Below, piece by piece: positions 10,080 through 20,287 of a stretch of 20,287 nt of DNA; position 1 is the first letter of the stretch, and each line of letters begins with the position of its first letter. Made by a program: the position numbers and the translations under genes. Source of the stretch: Monoraphidium neglectum (lineage: Eukaryota; Chlorophyta; Chlorophyceae; Sphaeropleales; Selenastraceae). The DNA lies in assembly GCF_000611645.1 (NCBI RefSeq), contig NW_014013249.1, positions 8,883 through 29,169 of the forward strand. The letters run 5' to 3'. A model generated the notes under the pieces. That model did no database searches. It was not told the origin of the DNA and was given only the letters and a program-made list of their open reading frames with translations.

Positions 10080-10656
10080 CCCTCGCAGGGGCAATGCTCC
10101 TAGTGGAGGCAACGCCGTCCCTTTTCACATCTGAGGTTGCGGCCACACCCAGTGCGGATGCAGGCGCTGCACCGGGGCCAGATGCAAGCAGTTGTTTTCC
10201 AGCGCCGCGCGGGCGCGGCTTGCAGGGGTTCCTGCTTGTGGTGCGCAGCGCCGTCCTCCCAGAATACCCGCGAGCGACCCTTGACACAAGGGGTCGACGC
10301 CACTGCAATGGTGCACGACTGTTGGCGGAAGAAACACTGGGTAGCGGGCCGCCGCCCCGCACGCCCACCCCAGCCTGGCCCGAGATGCGGGCTTCCGGCG
10401 CAACCCCATACAGCACACCCCGCCAATATGATCGAATGTTTTGGGCGGCATATATAGTCACAGTGATGCCCCCGCAATCCCTCAACCCCCCGCTCGTGCG
10501 GGCGCCTGCCCAAGGCTGATGAAGGCAGCCCACAACCGTGCCGCTGCAACCGCCCCTGCAAGCACAGCCGCGTGCACATGCCTCCTCCTTGAGACCACGC
10601 AACCGGCGAGCGTTGCCTGGCTCCCGCAATCCGGTGGCCAGCGCCCCTCGTTTGAA

Positions 10657-12416
10657 TCACCACTGTGTGCCGCGCGGCGGCAGCTGCCGGAAGCCGCGCT
10701 CCCCGAGCTCGGCGGCGCCGCCCCCGCCGCTGCTGTCGCGCGGCGCGGCAGACCCCGCCAAGCGCGCGCCCAGCGCGCCGCCAAAGCCACCGCGCGCCGC
10801 AGCAGCAGCCGCCGCGCTGCTCGTTCTGCTGCCGCTGCTAATGCCGCTGTGGCTGCTGCCGTCCGCCGACGCCCCGTCCGCGCCGCTGCCGCGCCCGCCG
10901 CCAAGCAGCATCTCGATGCCGGCGCCGAGCAACTGGCTCAGGCTCGGCACGCGCTTCGCCTCCGAGCCCTGCTTTCTCCGTCTCAGCCCGGGCCCCGACA
11001 GCCGCCCGCCGCACGCGGCAGCCGCGTCGTCGCCGGGCATCCCCGGCAGCCCCAGGCCGGGCGGCTGCACGCCGAGCGGCAGCACGTCGAGCACGACCAG
11101 GCGCCCGGCGTCGTCCTGCGCCCACTTGATGGCGTAGGCGCGGCCGTCTGCGGGGTTGACCCCGCGGTCCTGGCCGAGGGCCACGTGCAGGGCGCCGCCC
11201 TCCGGCAGGGGCACCTCCACGGACGAGGCGCCCAAGGCCTCCGCGGCCGCGAGCTCCGCCTGCGCGCGGAGGTGGGGGGGGGGGGGGCGAGGGGCGACCA
11301 CGCGTGGAGCAGCATGGAGGCCCGCACGGTTCTGAGCATACAGACGCCCCCTGCAGCATGGCTTGGACCCCCAACTCGACAACCCCACGCGCCGCCTGCG
11401 CTCCACTCCACCTCAGCCCTGGCCCTCAATCCCCCCCTGAAATCAAGTCCAGGTGGACGGCCCTCTGGTGAAGTGACCAGACCGCGCACCCGGCGTGATA
11501 TGGTCAGGAAGACCTCCTCCAGGCTGGTGAGGCTCAGCTGCACGTCGCTCACGCCCATCGCGCCCCGCCGCTGCTCCAGCTCTACGAGCACAACCCCCAG
11601 CCGCGCCTCGTGTTCGCGCGGCACGAGGTACTGCAGGTGCGCGCGGCCCTCGTCAAACGGCAGCAGCCCCAGCCGCGCGAGGAAGTACTCGCGCACGCCC
11701 TCCATGCGCGCCGCGAGCGCGTCCGGCGAGTTGTCGCCCGCCGCGCGGTGCTGCACGGAGACGGCGACCGTGTAGCCGGCGCCGTACTTCTGCTTGAGGC
11801 GTATGCTGCTGCCGATGGCCTTGAGGCGGCCGCGCGCCATGATGGCGATCCTGTCTGCCAGGATGTCGGCCTCCTCCATGGAGTGCGTTGTCAGCACGAT
11901 GGCGCGGCCCGCCTTGGCCTGTTGGATGATGTCCCACACGTAGCGCCGGCTGATTGGGTCCTGCGGGGGCGGGGCGTGTGGCGGCGGGGCGTCGTGTCGA
12001 GTCTCAAGGGGGGGATCTCAGGGGTTTGAGGCTGGCTGTCAAGGGGGCTAAGGCGATGACGCGCTGCGGAGCGGCAAAGCAGGCTATCTGTCCTTCCATA
12101 TGCGTGCCTGCACCCGCAACTGTTAGCATACACATATCGCGCAAACTCACGCCCCTCCCCCTCCTCCCCACGCTGCCCTCGCACAAGCACCGCCCCCTCC
12201 CCATCCTCCTCCTCACCATGCCCGTGGTGGGCTCGTCCAGGTACACAATCTTGGGGTCCCCCAGCAGCGCCATGGCCACGCTAAGGCGCCTCTTCATGCC
12301 GCCGCTGTAGCTGCCGCTGCGCACCCTGGCGGCATACGTCAGCTTGACCTTCTCAAGCAGGGCGTCAGCCTCGCGGCGCACCTGCATATGTGTATGTGTG
12401 TGTGTGTGTGTGTGTG

Positions 12417-12453
<37 letters not shown>

Positions 12454-15400
12454 TGTGTGTGTCTGCAAGCGCGCGCTGCGTCCGTGCGTGCACCCATACA
12501 AATCTACCCGACACACATGGGCATGATCGGCTGATTTTTGCCTCCCTTGCTGTTGTGCGTTGCAGGCCCGCTGTCTGGTAGGCAAGACAATTGTCAGGTG
12601 CATTCAGCATGCCCCCTGTCAATGCACGCTGGCCAGCAGCACCACACCGCACCGCACCTCGCTGAAGCGCAGGCCCTTGATGTGACCGTAGATGATGAGG
12701 TGCTCGGTGCCGCTGAGCTCGTTCCACAGCACATCAAACTGTGTGTAATGGGGGGCAGGGGGGACATCGGAGAAGGAACAGCAACAAAGGTATCTGCCGA
12801 GCAAAGCCCCTCTGGTCAGCCCACGCTCACATGCTCCCTAGGTCACGGCCCGCCCCGCGCATCCCGCCACCCCGCCCTCGTAACAAACATATTGGTTGTG
12901 GCCCATCGCGCCGTGGCGCGCACCTGGGGGCACACGCCCATCAGCGACCGCACGCGGTCCAGGCCGCCCTCGCCGCAGAGCGACTCGCCGTAGATGAGCG
13001 CATCACCCGCGCTCGGCGGCAGGGCTCCTGTAGCGGTGGGGCGCAGCAGTTGACAGGTTCTGCTGATGCATTTGCAAACAAGCGTAGGGTTCACCCAGCC
13101 ACAAGCAGCTGTCCGGAGCTGCAACTGCCATCGGGAGGCGCCAGCTTGGTAGGCGGCACGCTCTGAAACCGAACCACCAATAGCAAGGCAACCAAACAAC
13201 GGCCCCGCACCCGTGAGGCAGTTGATGGTGGTGGTCTTGCCGGCGCCGTTGGGCCCCAGCAGACAAAATAGGCTGCCCTGCTCGATGCCGAACCAGCTGT
13301 CCTTGATCGCCCAAAAGTCGCGCCCCGCGGGCTTGCCGCCCAGGCAGCGAGGTGCGTAGCGCTCCCACCGGCCCAGCCTGAACACCTTCTGCAGGCCAAA
13401 CACCTCGACGGCATAGTCGGGGTCGCTGCTGCCCTGGTGGCCCCGACTGGCCTGCCACTGCTGCTGCCCCGTCGCCGCGGCCGGGCACGTCGGCATTGGC
13501 GCCTGCGCGCCCCCGCCGCCCGCGCTGCTGCGCCGCCGCGCGCCGCCGCGGCTGACGTGCAGGGCCGCACCGCTGCTTGCGCCGGCGGTTGCGGGCGCAG
13601 GCGCCGCGCCGCAGGCCTTGCCCAGCCACCTGCATTCCTCAATCCGCACAAGCCCGCCGACCTTCTGCCCCAGGCTCCTCTTGATGCGCGCCGACTCCTC
13701 CCCCACGTCCTCGTCCTCGTCAGCGCCGCCAGCCACGCTCGGCCGCGCCGCCGGCCCCCCCTTCTTGGCCGCGTTCTTCTCCGCCGCTGCCCGCGCCTCG
13801 CCCTCAGCCACGAGCCGCGCGAGCGCCTCGCCCTGTTCTGCCGGCCGTGGCCTCCAAAACGCGCGGTGCAGGAAGAAGAAGGGGTGCCGGGTGACCCCCA
13901 GCTCGTTGGGCATGATGCTGTCCAGCCAGACTGCCAGGATCGTGTAGACCACCGCCTGGACTGCCAGCGTCACCAGGCAGCTTCCCACCGGGAAGATGCA
14001 GGCCGTGTCCTTCCACGTCGTCAGCGGGTCGTAACCCGCCGCAGGCGGCTTCTGGAGGCAGTAGCTGCTGCGAGCCTCCCAGCGGATCCCGGGGTGCGCC
14101 TTTGTGTTGGTGGCGGCCGCCATGTCGATGATCGCCTTCACCAGCGGGTTCCAGGGCATGAGGTTGAAGAGCCAGTAGAACAGGCGGTGGTAGAGGCGCT
14201 GGGTCGGCTCCCGCTCGTTGTAAAACGTCGGGGTGTACGGCAGGCCATAGGTGACGATGCCCTGGAACGTCCAGCCCACCTGAGGGGGGTGTTCCGGGAG
14301 TGTGTAGGGCTGGTCAGGTGCTGAGTGGGTCCGGTTGAGGTTTTGGGAGGGGGGGAGAGAGGCGATGCAGACAGCAGCGAGCTGTATACCGCCGCACTGC
14401 TGCTGACACTCTTGTGGTGGCACGTGTGCGGCACGTTGTCCATGTGGTCTGCCGCTGCTGAGTGCTGTTATTCCTTCACCCGCCCACCCCTGACCCCATG
14501 AGCACCCACCAGGAAGACGATGAAACCTGCGTACACAGCCGTCTGGGGTTTGCTGATGAACGCTGTCACAAAGTAGGTGAACCCCGAGATGGCGGCTAGG
14601 AACAGCCAGAAGAGCGCAAACAGCAGCCCAAAGTCATTGGCCAGGAAGAAGCGAAACTGCAGGATCATGCCTGGCGTGGCAAGCGAGCGGCAAGGAGGGG
14701 GAAGAGGTGGCATGAGACGTATGCACGCACGTGTCCTGTTGCGGGCGGCTTGCATGTAGACACTCGCGACACGCTCACAGGGTTCTAGGGGCTTGCTGTC
14801 GCCCTGCCTCCACTGCTACAGCCAACAATTGCTTGCTGCTGACACAACCGCAGGAAAACGTCGACACAGCCAAATGTCGGCCTCTTGAGCTGGGCCTTCT
14901 CCTGGACCCGTGACGCCCTTCTCACCCCCACCCACACCTTCTCCCCTGTCACCTGAAAACACTATGACCAGCGCCAGCAGCACCCCAAAAGCCAAGTCGA
15001 ACACGACCCAGCTGCCCCAATAGCTGCTCTCCATTAGCCCCATCGTGCGCATCGCCTGCCGCAGACCCGAGTCCTTCTCAGACACGAGCTGGGCCATCTG
15101 TGGTGCGGGCGGAGGCACGAGGCGCGAGCACGCATGGAGCTTGCCCGCCTACGCGACGCTCGCGTCACGACGAACTGCACCCAGCCCCCCTGATGCTGCT
15201 CCGCCGCAGTAGCTACGCCCAGCCACAACCAAGCCGCCAACGCTCATTCAAAGCTCCGGGCTTCCCAAGCAAGCCACTTGGCCCCGCCAGCTGAGCGATC
15301 ACTCCACCCAGGCGCACACCTGGGTGACGGCGCCAAACATGCAGGCTGCGAAGATGCAGGGCGCGATGACGCGCCCCGTGAACGACAGCGTCGTCATCTC

Positions 15401-16999
15401 CGGGTGCGGGTACCGCACCAGCGCCGGCTGCCATGCGAGCGTGTCGGCTTCGTGGGTGCGGCCGGCGTCCAGCAGCGCCTGGCGCGCGATCTCGCGCGAC
15501 ACCGCATTCATCACGGGGGTCTGCCAGAAGAACTGGGGGTCCTGAACGTATGACTTGAAAGACTTGATCTGGACGCGTGCGTTGGGTGGGGTGCGGGGGT
15601 CCCGCGCAGGGGAGGGGGGTCTGGGGCTGGCGCGCTCAGCGCAAGCGCATCACACAGGCAATAAAAAAAGAACGAGACGACCCCAGGGGCCACGCGTCAG
15701 CTGCAGCAAGCTGTGCGGCTAGTGTCTCCTCACGCTGCTGCTGCACTCCTGGGCTTTGCTGTCGCTGCCACGCCGTTTCCTTCCACCCAGGTGCTGCTGC
15801 CGCCCAACTCACGCCTCTAAGTCCCCAGATGCCGCTGCCGCTCACCCCCGAGCTGCCCTGCAGCAAGTAGCCAATCTGGCCGCCCGGCTGCTCCACAAAG
15901 TGCACCGCCCCCAGGGTCGTGTCGCGGTTGAGGGCCATGTAGCGCTCCGCGTCAGCGCGGTCCTTGAAACCCAGGACCTTTTCCGCAGGGATCTCCGGCT
16001 TATTATTGATGCGTATGCGCTCTACAATGTCCTGCGCTCACGCATAGGGGCGGTGCAGGCAGGGCGGCGGCATCTCGCTGTGCGGGCACGCACCGCGCTC
16101 GCGGTCTCCTTGGCCTGGTGTCCTGCTGCTGCGCTCCGCAGGGACAGCCGCACCTGGGCTGCTGCCATAACCCTGGGACTGAGTCTGATCTCTCACTGCT
16201 GCAGCTTCAGCGTCATGTGGCTTTGCCGGGGGTGGCCCGCGGTACAGCTGCTGCTGCTGTCGGCCCGGGGCGCCCGCCCGCCATGCAGCTGCTGTTTCCC
16301 AGTGCGCCCTCTCCCCCGCCGCGTCCATCCGCCCAGGCGCGCACCTGCACCGCGCTGCTGGTGTTTGGCGTGAACACCATCGTCAAGCATGCGCGGTTGT
16401 GGATGTACAGGTCCCTGTTGCAGTCCGGGATGCTGCCGACGCCGAGCCTGATGCCTGTTGTTTGGGGGCGATAGCGCCCCTCGACAGACAGGCTGGCGTC
16501 GAGCGCCACCTGCATCACCAGCGCCAGCAGCAGGAACATGAACGGCGCCAGGAAACGCAGGAGCGTGGCGCGGCGGCTGCGCCACGCCACCAGGACTACA
16601 TGCAGCAGGGTCCGGGGCGGGTTGAAGGGGGGGGGGCGCAAGGGGCGTCAACAGGTGCACCAGCAGCTGCCCGCCTCACAGGCACCAGGGCTGCACGACT
16701 ACGCCCCGCATGCTACGCTTCTGTGCTCCCATGTGACAAGGTCACAAAACTCATGCTGAACCCGGGGAAGCACTGGCAGGGCCGAAAGAGGCATGCGGCG
16801 AGCCGCGACAAGCAGCAGCTGCTGCTGCAGCGGCAGCAGCAGCAGAGGGTACTGCCCCAGGCTGGAGTGTCGGTCACAGACGGCACCAAACTGCCAGCTC
16901 ACCGTTCTTATATAGCAGCACAATAAGCTGCTGAGGGAACCTGTACGCGAAGAGCGCGTCCAGCCTGCTCTCGGCCCATCGTGGGCACTTGGCTGCCAT
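10657..16999 (-). CDS. Half-size ABCA-family ABC transporter (1204 aa)
   Basis: Twelve exons join in phase: 16999-16903, 16595-16345, 16031-15813, 15568-15320, 15097-14953, 14670-14510, 14279-13211, 13027-12924, 12738-12658, 12381-12217, 11960-11490, 11259-10657 (stop TGA). The start ATG at 16999 begins a 32-codon exon ending LLYKN; intron 1 has a TAG acceptor, and the join to [19 protein letters not shown] recreates the conserved ABCA N-terminus. One TM segment (about 45-65) and a long luminal/extracellular loop precede five or so TM segments (about 255-435, plus about 480-500). The ATP-binding domain has Walker A GPNGAGKT (716-723), Q-loop CPQ (763-765), signature YSGGM (817-821), Walker B IVYLDE (837-842) and switch His (873, TTHSMEEAD), all intact. 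One TMD plus one NBD means it works as a dimer. Plant and algal ABCA members move lipids or fatty acids, some at the ER; the substrate here is unknown. It is longer than the usual ~950 aa because of Gly/Ala/Ser-rich insertions before the NBD and at the C-terminus. Confidence 0.94.
12389..12462. repeat. TG/CA microsatellite next to an ABCA 3' splice site
   Basis: A near-perfect TG tract on the plus strand (one TTG interruption near 12417-12419, then TGTGCGCG near its end), which is CA on the coding strand. It ends seven bases before exon 10 of the ABCA gene (12381), so CA repeats occupy the place of the polypyrimidine tract before the ATATGCAG acceptor. Confidence 0.92.
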
Positions 17000-18399
17000 C
17001 TCGCCCTGCGCGCAGGGTGCTGCCGGGGCCGAGAGCTACGGCCAGATGTTATTGATATCACCCATTTACGGGGCCCAGGGATGGCCGATCCCCTATTTCG
17101 GCGAGCGGTTGTGCCAAAGCTAGGACGGGCCGCAGGAGAAGGGCGCCCGCTAAGAGAGATATAGATAGCTAAGATAGCGTCTAATACATTGATTGAATAG
17201 CAAGAGAGCTTGTCAGAAGGCCGGTAGGTGTGGCCCTGGCCGGTGTTTGCCTTCGTTCATCTCAGGATGGGTAGTTGCTGTGTCAAAGTCGTCTCTCTTA
17301 AGCGAATACTGTTGAAAGGCTGCAAGTTAATCAAACATTGCCCGGCGCAAGGGCGCCGCGAGATCACCAATCGCCGTCAAAGAGTGCTGGTACGCTGGCT
17401 GCTTGGATGGAGGGGCAGACTGATGACATTCATGTCTCGGCCCCCGATGCAAGAGCTGCCAAGCGACCATCCATATTATTATGAAGGTTATTGAACTTTA
17501 TTTATGCTGTCCCTCTTACATTTGGCGCACATATGAACGACACTGGGGCCTGCAGGACGCATATGAGCACAGTGCACTACGACGACAGGCCGCGCTCACC
17601 CCGAATCAGTGGCGCTGGTGCAGCGGTAAAGCTCACTAAGCGGCACAAGGCGCATCTGTGGAGCACTAAGTGCCCTTGGTGCACGCAGCCCCGCTGCGCC
17701 CTTCCAAGTGCATGTGCAGGCTCTCTCGCTCTCACTGTGCAAGGGGTCATAACCGCGTGATAATGCGCCTCAATCACCCCAAGCGGTCGCAGATGAGATA
17801 GACCACAATACGGGTGCGCCTGCACATGCACGCCAGACAAGGTGCAGGTTGGTGCCTACTGTGCAGAATAGTGCCTGCGCCAACCGCTACAAGCTGGGAG
17901 CCAGCAGAGCCGAACGGGAAGGAGCGCGCACACCTGCAATCTTGAATCACCTGGTTGTCAACAAAAAGTATGTGGCATTCACATCCTCTGCGGCGATTGC
18001 AGCACAAAGGCATCGACGTGCAGGCACTTGGTCCAAGCTACCAAACATGGCATCAGGGGGCAGGCTGACCAGCTGGTGCAAAAGGCCATTGAGGATTTGA
18101 ACAGCGTGCGATCCATTATGTTTTCACGCATGGATGGTTGTGATTGCACAACCTGCACGCCCCAGGTCCATGCAGTTGACTTGGCTGACTGCACCGCGAC
18201 ATGGCCGATCGTGTTGCGGCCTCGCCGGCGCCTGTCCGCTTGCCCACATCCGTCACCTGCAATAATCATGGCTAACTCTGGTTCCTAAATCCATATATTT
18301 CATAAGACACGCTCTTCGTCGGAGTGATCGATGTTCACAGGCCCTCCAAACCGCTGACCGGCCGTCGCAAGCTAATTTAGATACCTAAGTAGCGTATTT
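17000..18399. other. Divergent intergenic region between ABCA and RCC1-like genes
   Basis: About 1.4 kb upstream of two genes on opposite strands. It is less GC-rich than the genes, with A/T-rich patches at 17149-17215, 17470-17520 and 18280-18400. A TATATC on the minus strand near 17158-17163 lies about 160 bases before the ABCA start, and TATATTT at 18294-18300 lies about 100 bases before the RCC1-like start; both are possible TATA boxes. Open frames here (up to about 90 codons) have no recognisable domain. I see no tRNA with both control boxes and no terminal repeats of a mobile element. Confidence 0.6.
18294..18300 (+). promoter_or_regulatory. Possible TATA box of the RCC1-like gene
   Basis: TATATTT in an A/T-rich patch about 100 bases before the ATG at 18400, which would give a 5' UTR of roughly 70 bases. 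The support is position and composition only. Confidence 0.3.
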
Positions 18400-19916
18400 A
18401 TGTTGCCTGCAGCACAACGAGCCGGCGCTGCAGTCGGCCTGAATGTCCTGCCTGCACTGGCACGCGCTCTCACCGTGGTGGCATGGTAAGGGTCTGCATG
18501 CGATCAAGCGTTATATACCTACAGATTGCAACAGGCGCCAGGCGGAGCGCTTGCATCCGGTCGTGTGCCGCGCCAAGCGCGCCACACCTGCTCCACCACT
18601 GAACGCATTCACCACACTCGTCTGTGCTGCCATCAACGCGGCACCCTGCCTTCTTCGGCCCTGCCAAGTCAAGCTCATGCTGCATCCAATTTTACGATTG
18701 CAGGGGCCGCAACGCTGAGTATGCCTGCGGCGTCGAGCAGGTGCGCCACATGCAGTGCGAACGCAGGGTGCAAGCCGCAACAGCACGCCCCCCTGCCATC
18801 AGGAACAATGGACAATCCCGCTGCCTGCGGCGTCGACGCGCACAGGTGCCGCTGGTCACGCGCCCCACGACGCTGCTGGACCTCCATGGACGCAGCGACA
18901 TCGTGGCCGTGCGCGCCGGCAAGCTCAACAGCGCCGCAGTAACAGCAGCGGGCGAGGCGCTCACGTGGGGGGACGGCAAGAGCGCCAAGCTGGGCCACGG
19001 CAACGACGAGCACGTGCCGGCGCCAGCCCGGGTGAGAGGCTTGGAAATCAGCTTTCTGGCACAACAAACCGTGCTCTTTGCTGCTGACATCGCATTCGCG
19101 ACCCTTAACAGCGGCGCCTGCACTGCAGGCGACAGGTCATCGCCGCCACACGCCCGCGCCGTCTAGAGGCCCGGCCCCTTTGCCGCAGCGCTCGCACCCG
19201 CGACTGCCGGCCCCCAACACGCACGCTTCAAACCATGCGCCGTGCTTGGCAGGTTGAGTCCCTGGTCGGCCGCGCTGAAGTGTCAAACCTCGCGCTGGGC
19301 GACCAGCACTCTCTCTTCCTCGACCGCGCGGGCGGGCTGTGGGCGGTCGGCTGCTCGCTGGAGGGCCAGTGCGGGCTGGGCACGCCCATAGAGGAGCTGG
19401 CCCGGCAGCACAGACGCGCACTGTATGGCTCCATGCAGGTCGAGGCGCTGCTGCGCAACCGGCCCTCCGCGTCTGGGGCTGCCTCGGGGCGGCACGAGGC
19501 GTACCTCAGAGCTTTTGCGGAGGCGCACCGCACGATCGCGGAGCAGCGGCAGCGGCAGCAGCAGCGGCAGCAGCACGCGCGCCAAGCGCTGGCCGCCTCG
19601 TTCCTGCGCCCGGCGGCGGCGCGCGGCTTGGGGGCCGCTCAGTATGCCGGCGCGATCGGCGGCGGCGGCGGCGGCGGCAGCCATGGCGCGGCGGCGCCGC
19701 AGCTGGGCATCTCATCCTCTGGCATCTGGGGGGTGGACATCGAGCGCCACCTCAGCGCGACCGGCCTGCAGCCGGGCGTCGTGCACGTGCCCACGCGCGT
19801 GATGGAGGCGCGGCAGTTGGACGCGACGTGGGGCCTGGGGGACGGAAACGGCGGCGGCAGCGGTGGTGGCAGCAGTGCCACGATGTCCGACCCCTTGGGT
19901 TCTGCTAGCAGCCGCG

Positions 19917-19952
<36 letters not shown>

Positions 19953-20287
19953 GCAGCAGCAGCGGAGGCGGCGACAGCAGCAGCGACAGCAGCAGCGGCG
20001 GCGGCCTGGAGCACGAGAGGGTCGTGGGCGTCGACTGCAGCCGCTACTTCAGCATCGCCGTCACGCACAAGGGGGAGGTCTGGACCTTTGGTGCGTCCTA
20101 CACGGGCGCGCTCGCGCAGCGCGGCGTATCGTGGTCGACCAGCGCGCGGCGCGTGGAGGGCGCCGTCGCGGACGCGATCCGCAGCGAGGGCGGCGCCGTG
20201 GCGGTTGCTGCGGGCGGGACGGGCGCGGCCTGCCTTACTGCGAGGTGCGGGCTGCGCCATGAGATGCGTGGGCGCACGGCGGGGGGG
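18400..20287 (+). CDS. RCC1-repeat protein, probable organelle targeting (3' partial)
   Basis: Four exons join in phase: 18400-18485, 18704-18740, 18846-19031 and 19253 to about 20244, where AG|GTGCGG is a likely donor; the frame also stays open to the window edge. About 433 residues are visible. The start ATG (18400) gives a 29-residue N-terminus rich in Ala/Leu/Arg/Val with no acidic residue (MLPAAQRAGAAVGLNVLPAL...), typical of a mitochondrial or plastid presequence. RCC1 blade features follow: YACGV, VPLVTRPTTLL, AVTAAGEALTWGDG, AKLGHG, VPAPARVESL, LALGDQHSLFLDRAGGLWAVG, GQCGLG, and later VVGVDCSRYFSIAVTHKGEVWTFG (quoted in parts). RCC1 proteins are seven-bladed propellers used in protein or RNA binding; organellar members exist (for example RCC1L/WBSCR16). 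Exon 4 carries long low-complexity insertions: a Gln/Arg stretch, poly-Gly and poly-Ser. Introns are 218, 105 and 221 bases. The targeting prediction and the first two exons are inferred; exons 3-4 are solid. Confidence 0.82.
18722..18836 (+). repeat. 15-base direct repeats bracketing RCC1-like intron 2
   Basis: TGCCTGCGGCGTCGA occurs at 18722-18736, at the end of exon 2, and again at 18822-18836, at the end of the 105-base intron. Both copies are followed within a few bases by CAGGTGC, the first serving as donor junction (CAG|GTGCG) and the second as acceptor junction (ACAG|GTGCC). Confidence 0.85.
19918..19950 (+). repeat. (CAG)11 trinucleotide repeat coding for poly-Ser
   Basis: Eleven perfect CAG units within exon 4 of the RCC1-like gene, read in the AGC frame as 11 serines. 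More AGC codons follow, interrupted by CGC, GGC and GAC, in a Ser/Gly/Asp linker up to about 20010. Together with poly-Gly and Gln-rich segments upstream it separates two RCC1 blades. Confidence 0.92.

Larger units (their letters stand above)
9624..10656. other. Convergent 3' intergenic region
   Basis: About 1 kb between the aquaporin stop (plus) and the ABCA stop (minus). I see no gene: the open frames are short, conflict with each other and lack recognisable motifs. It is best read as the two 3' UTRs and a short spacer, with opposed TGTAA motifs at 9981-9985 (plus) and 10075-10079 (minus). Confidence 0.6.

Noticed and set aside
10441..11775. 444-codon open frame on the plus strand
   Set aside because: It is antisense to the last two exons and an intron of the ABCA gene; GC-rich coding DNA with few A/T bases yields long stop-free shadow frames. 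It has no domain, and the minus strand carries conserved ABC motifs.
12344..12581. Val-Cys repeat open frames over the TG tract
   Set aside because: They are translations of a dinucleotide repeat in an intron, not protein-coding sequence.
17228..17494. 88-codon ATG open frame (basic, Leu-rich) in the low-GC block
   Set aside because: No recognisable motif and A/T-rich codons unlike the five genes. It could be a small orphan gene but nothing supports it over chance.
17611..17700. tRNA-like A box (TGGTGCAGCGG) suggesting a tRNA or tRNA-derived SINE
   Set aside because: No B box (GGTTCGANTCC) follows at the right distance and no cloverleaf with matching acceptor arms can be drawn.

Overview
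This is a nuclear chromosome segment from a green alga, most likely a GC-rich chlorophyte of the Chlorella/Coccomyxa (trebouxiophyte) type. The evidence is short multi-exon genes with GT-AG introns (donors mostly GTGAG, GTGCG or GTGGG), strongly G/C-ending codons, Ala/Gly/Ser-rich low-complexity insertions, long GT/CA microsatellites inside introns, and TGTAA motifs downstream of stop codons (the chlorophyte-type polyadenylation signal). The lineage is an inference. No bacterial operon, CRISPR array, rRNA, tRNA or complete transposon is visible.

Five protein-coding genes can be assembled by joining exons whose reading phases agree at every junction. (1) 404-2904, minus strand, 3' end off the window or uncertain: a secreted protein of unknown function with a signal peptide, a small Cys-rich region and Pro/Val-rich tandem repeats. 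(2) 3991-5883, minus, 5 exons: cytosolic ribosomal protein uS5 (RPS2). (3) 7443-9623, plus, 7 exons: a SIP-like aquaporin (small basic intrinsic protein class) with NPV and NPA boxes. (4) 10657-16999, minus, 12 exons, 1204 aa: a half-size ABCA-type ABC transporter. (5) 18400 to the right edge, plus, at least 4 exons: an RCC1-repeat protein with a probable organelle-targeting N-terminus, 3' end missing.

Layout: genes 1 and 2 are in tandem on the minus strand, separated by about 1.1 kb. Genes 2 and 3 are head-to-head across about 1.6 kb. Genes 3 and 4 converge, with opposed TGTAA motifs about 90 bases apart. Genes 4 and 5 diverge from about 1.4 kb of less GC-rich DNA. The genes do not form an obvious pathway; this is an ordinary eukaryotic neighbourhood of a translation gene, two membrane transport genes, a probable organellar RCC1 protein and a lineage-specific secreted protein.

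The most interesting signals are: a 46-base GT microsatellite that itself forms the 5' splice site of an RPS2 intron; a 74-base CA microsatellite next to a 3' splice site in the ABCA gene; a 105-base stop-free RCC1 intron bracketed by 15-base direct repeats exactly 100 bases apart, which looks like intron gain by tandem duplication; and the unrecognised repeat architecture of the secreted protein.
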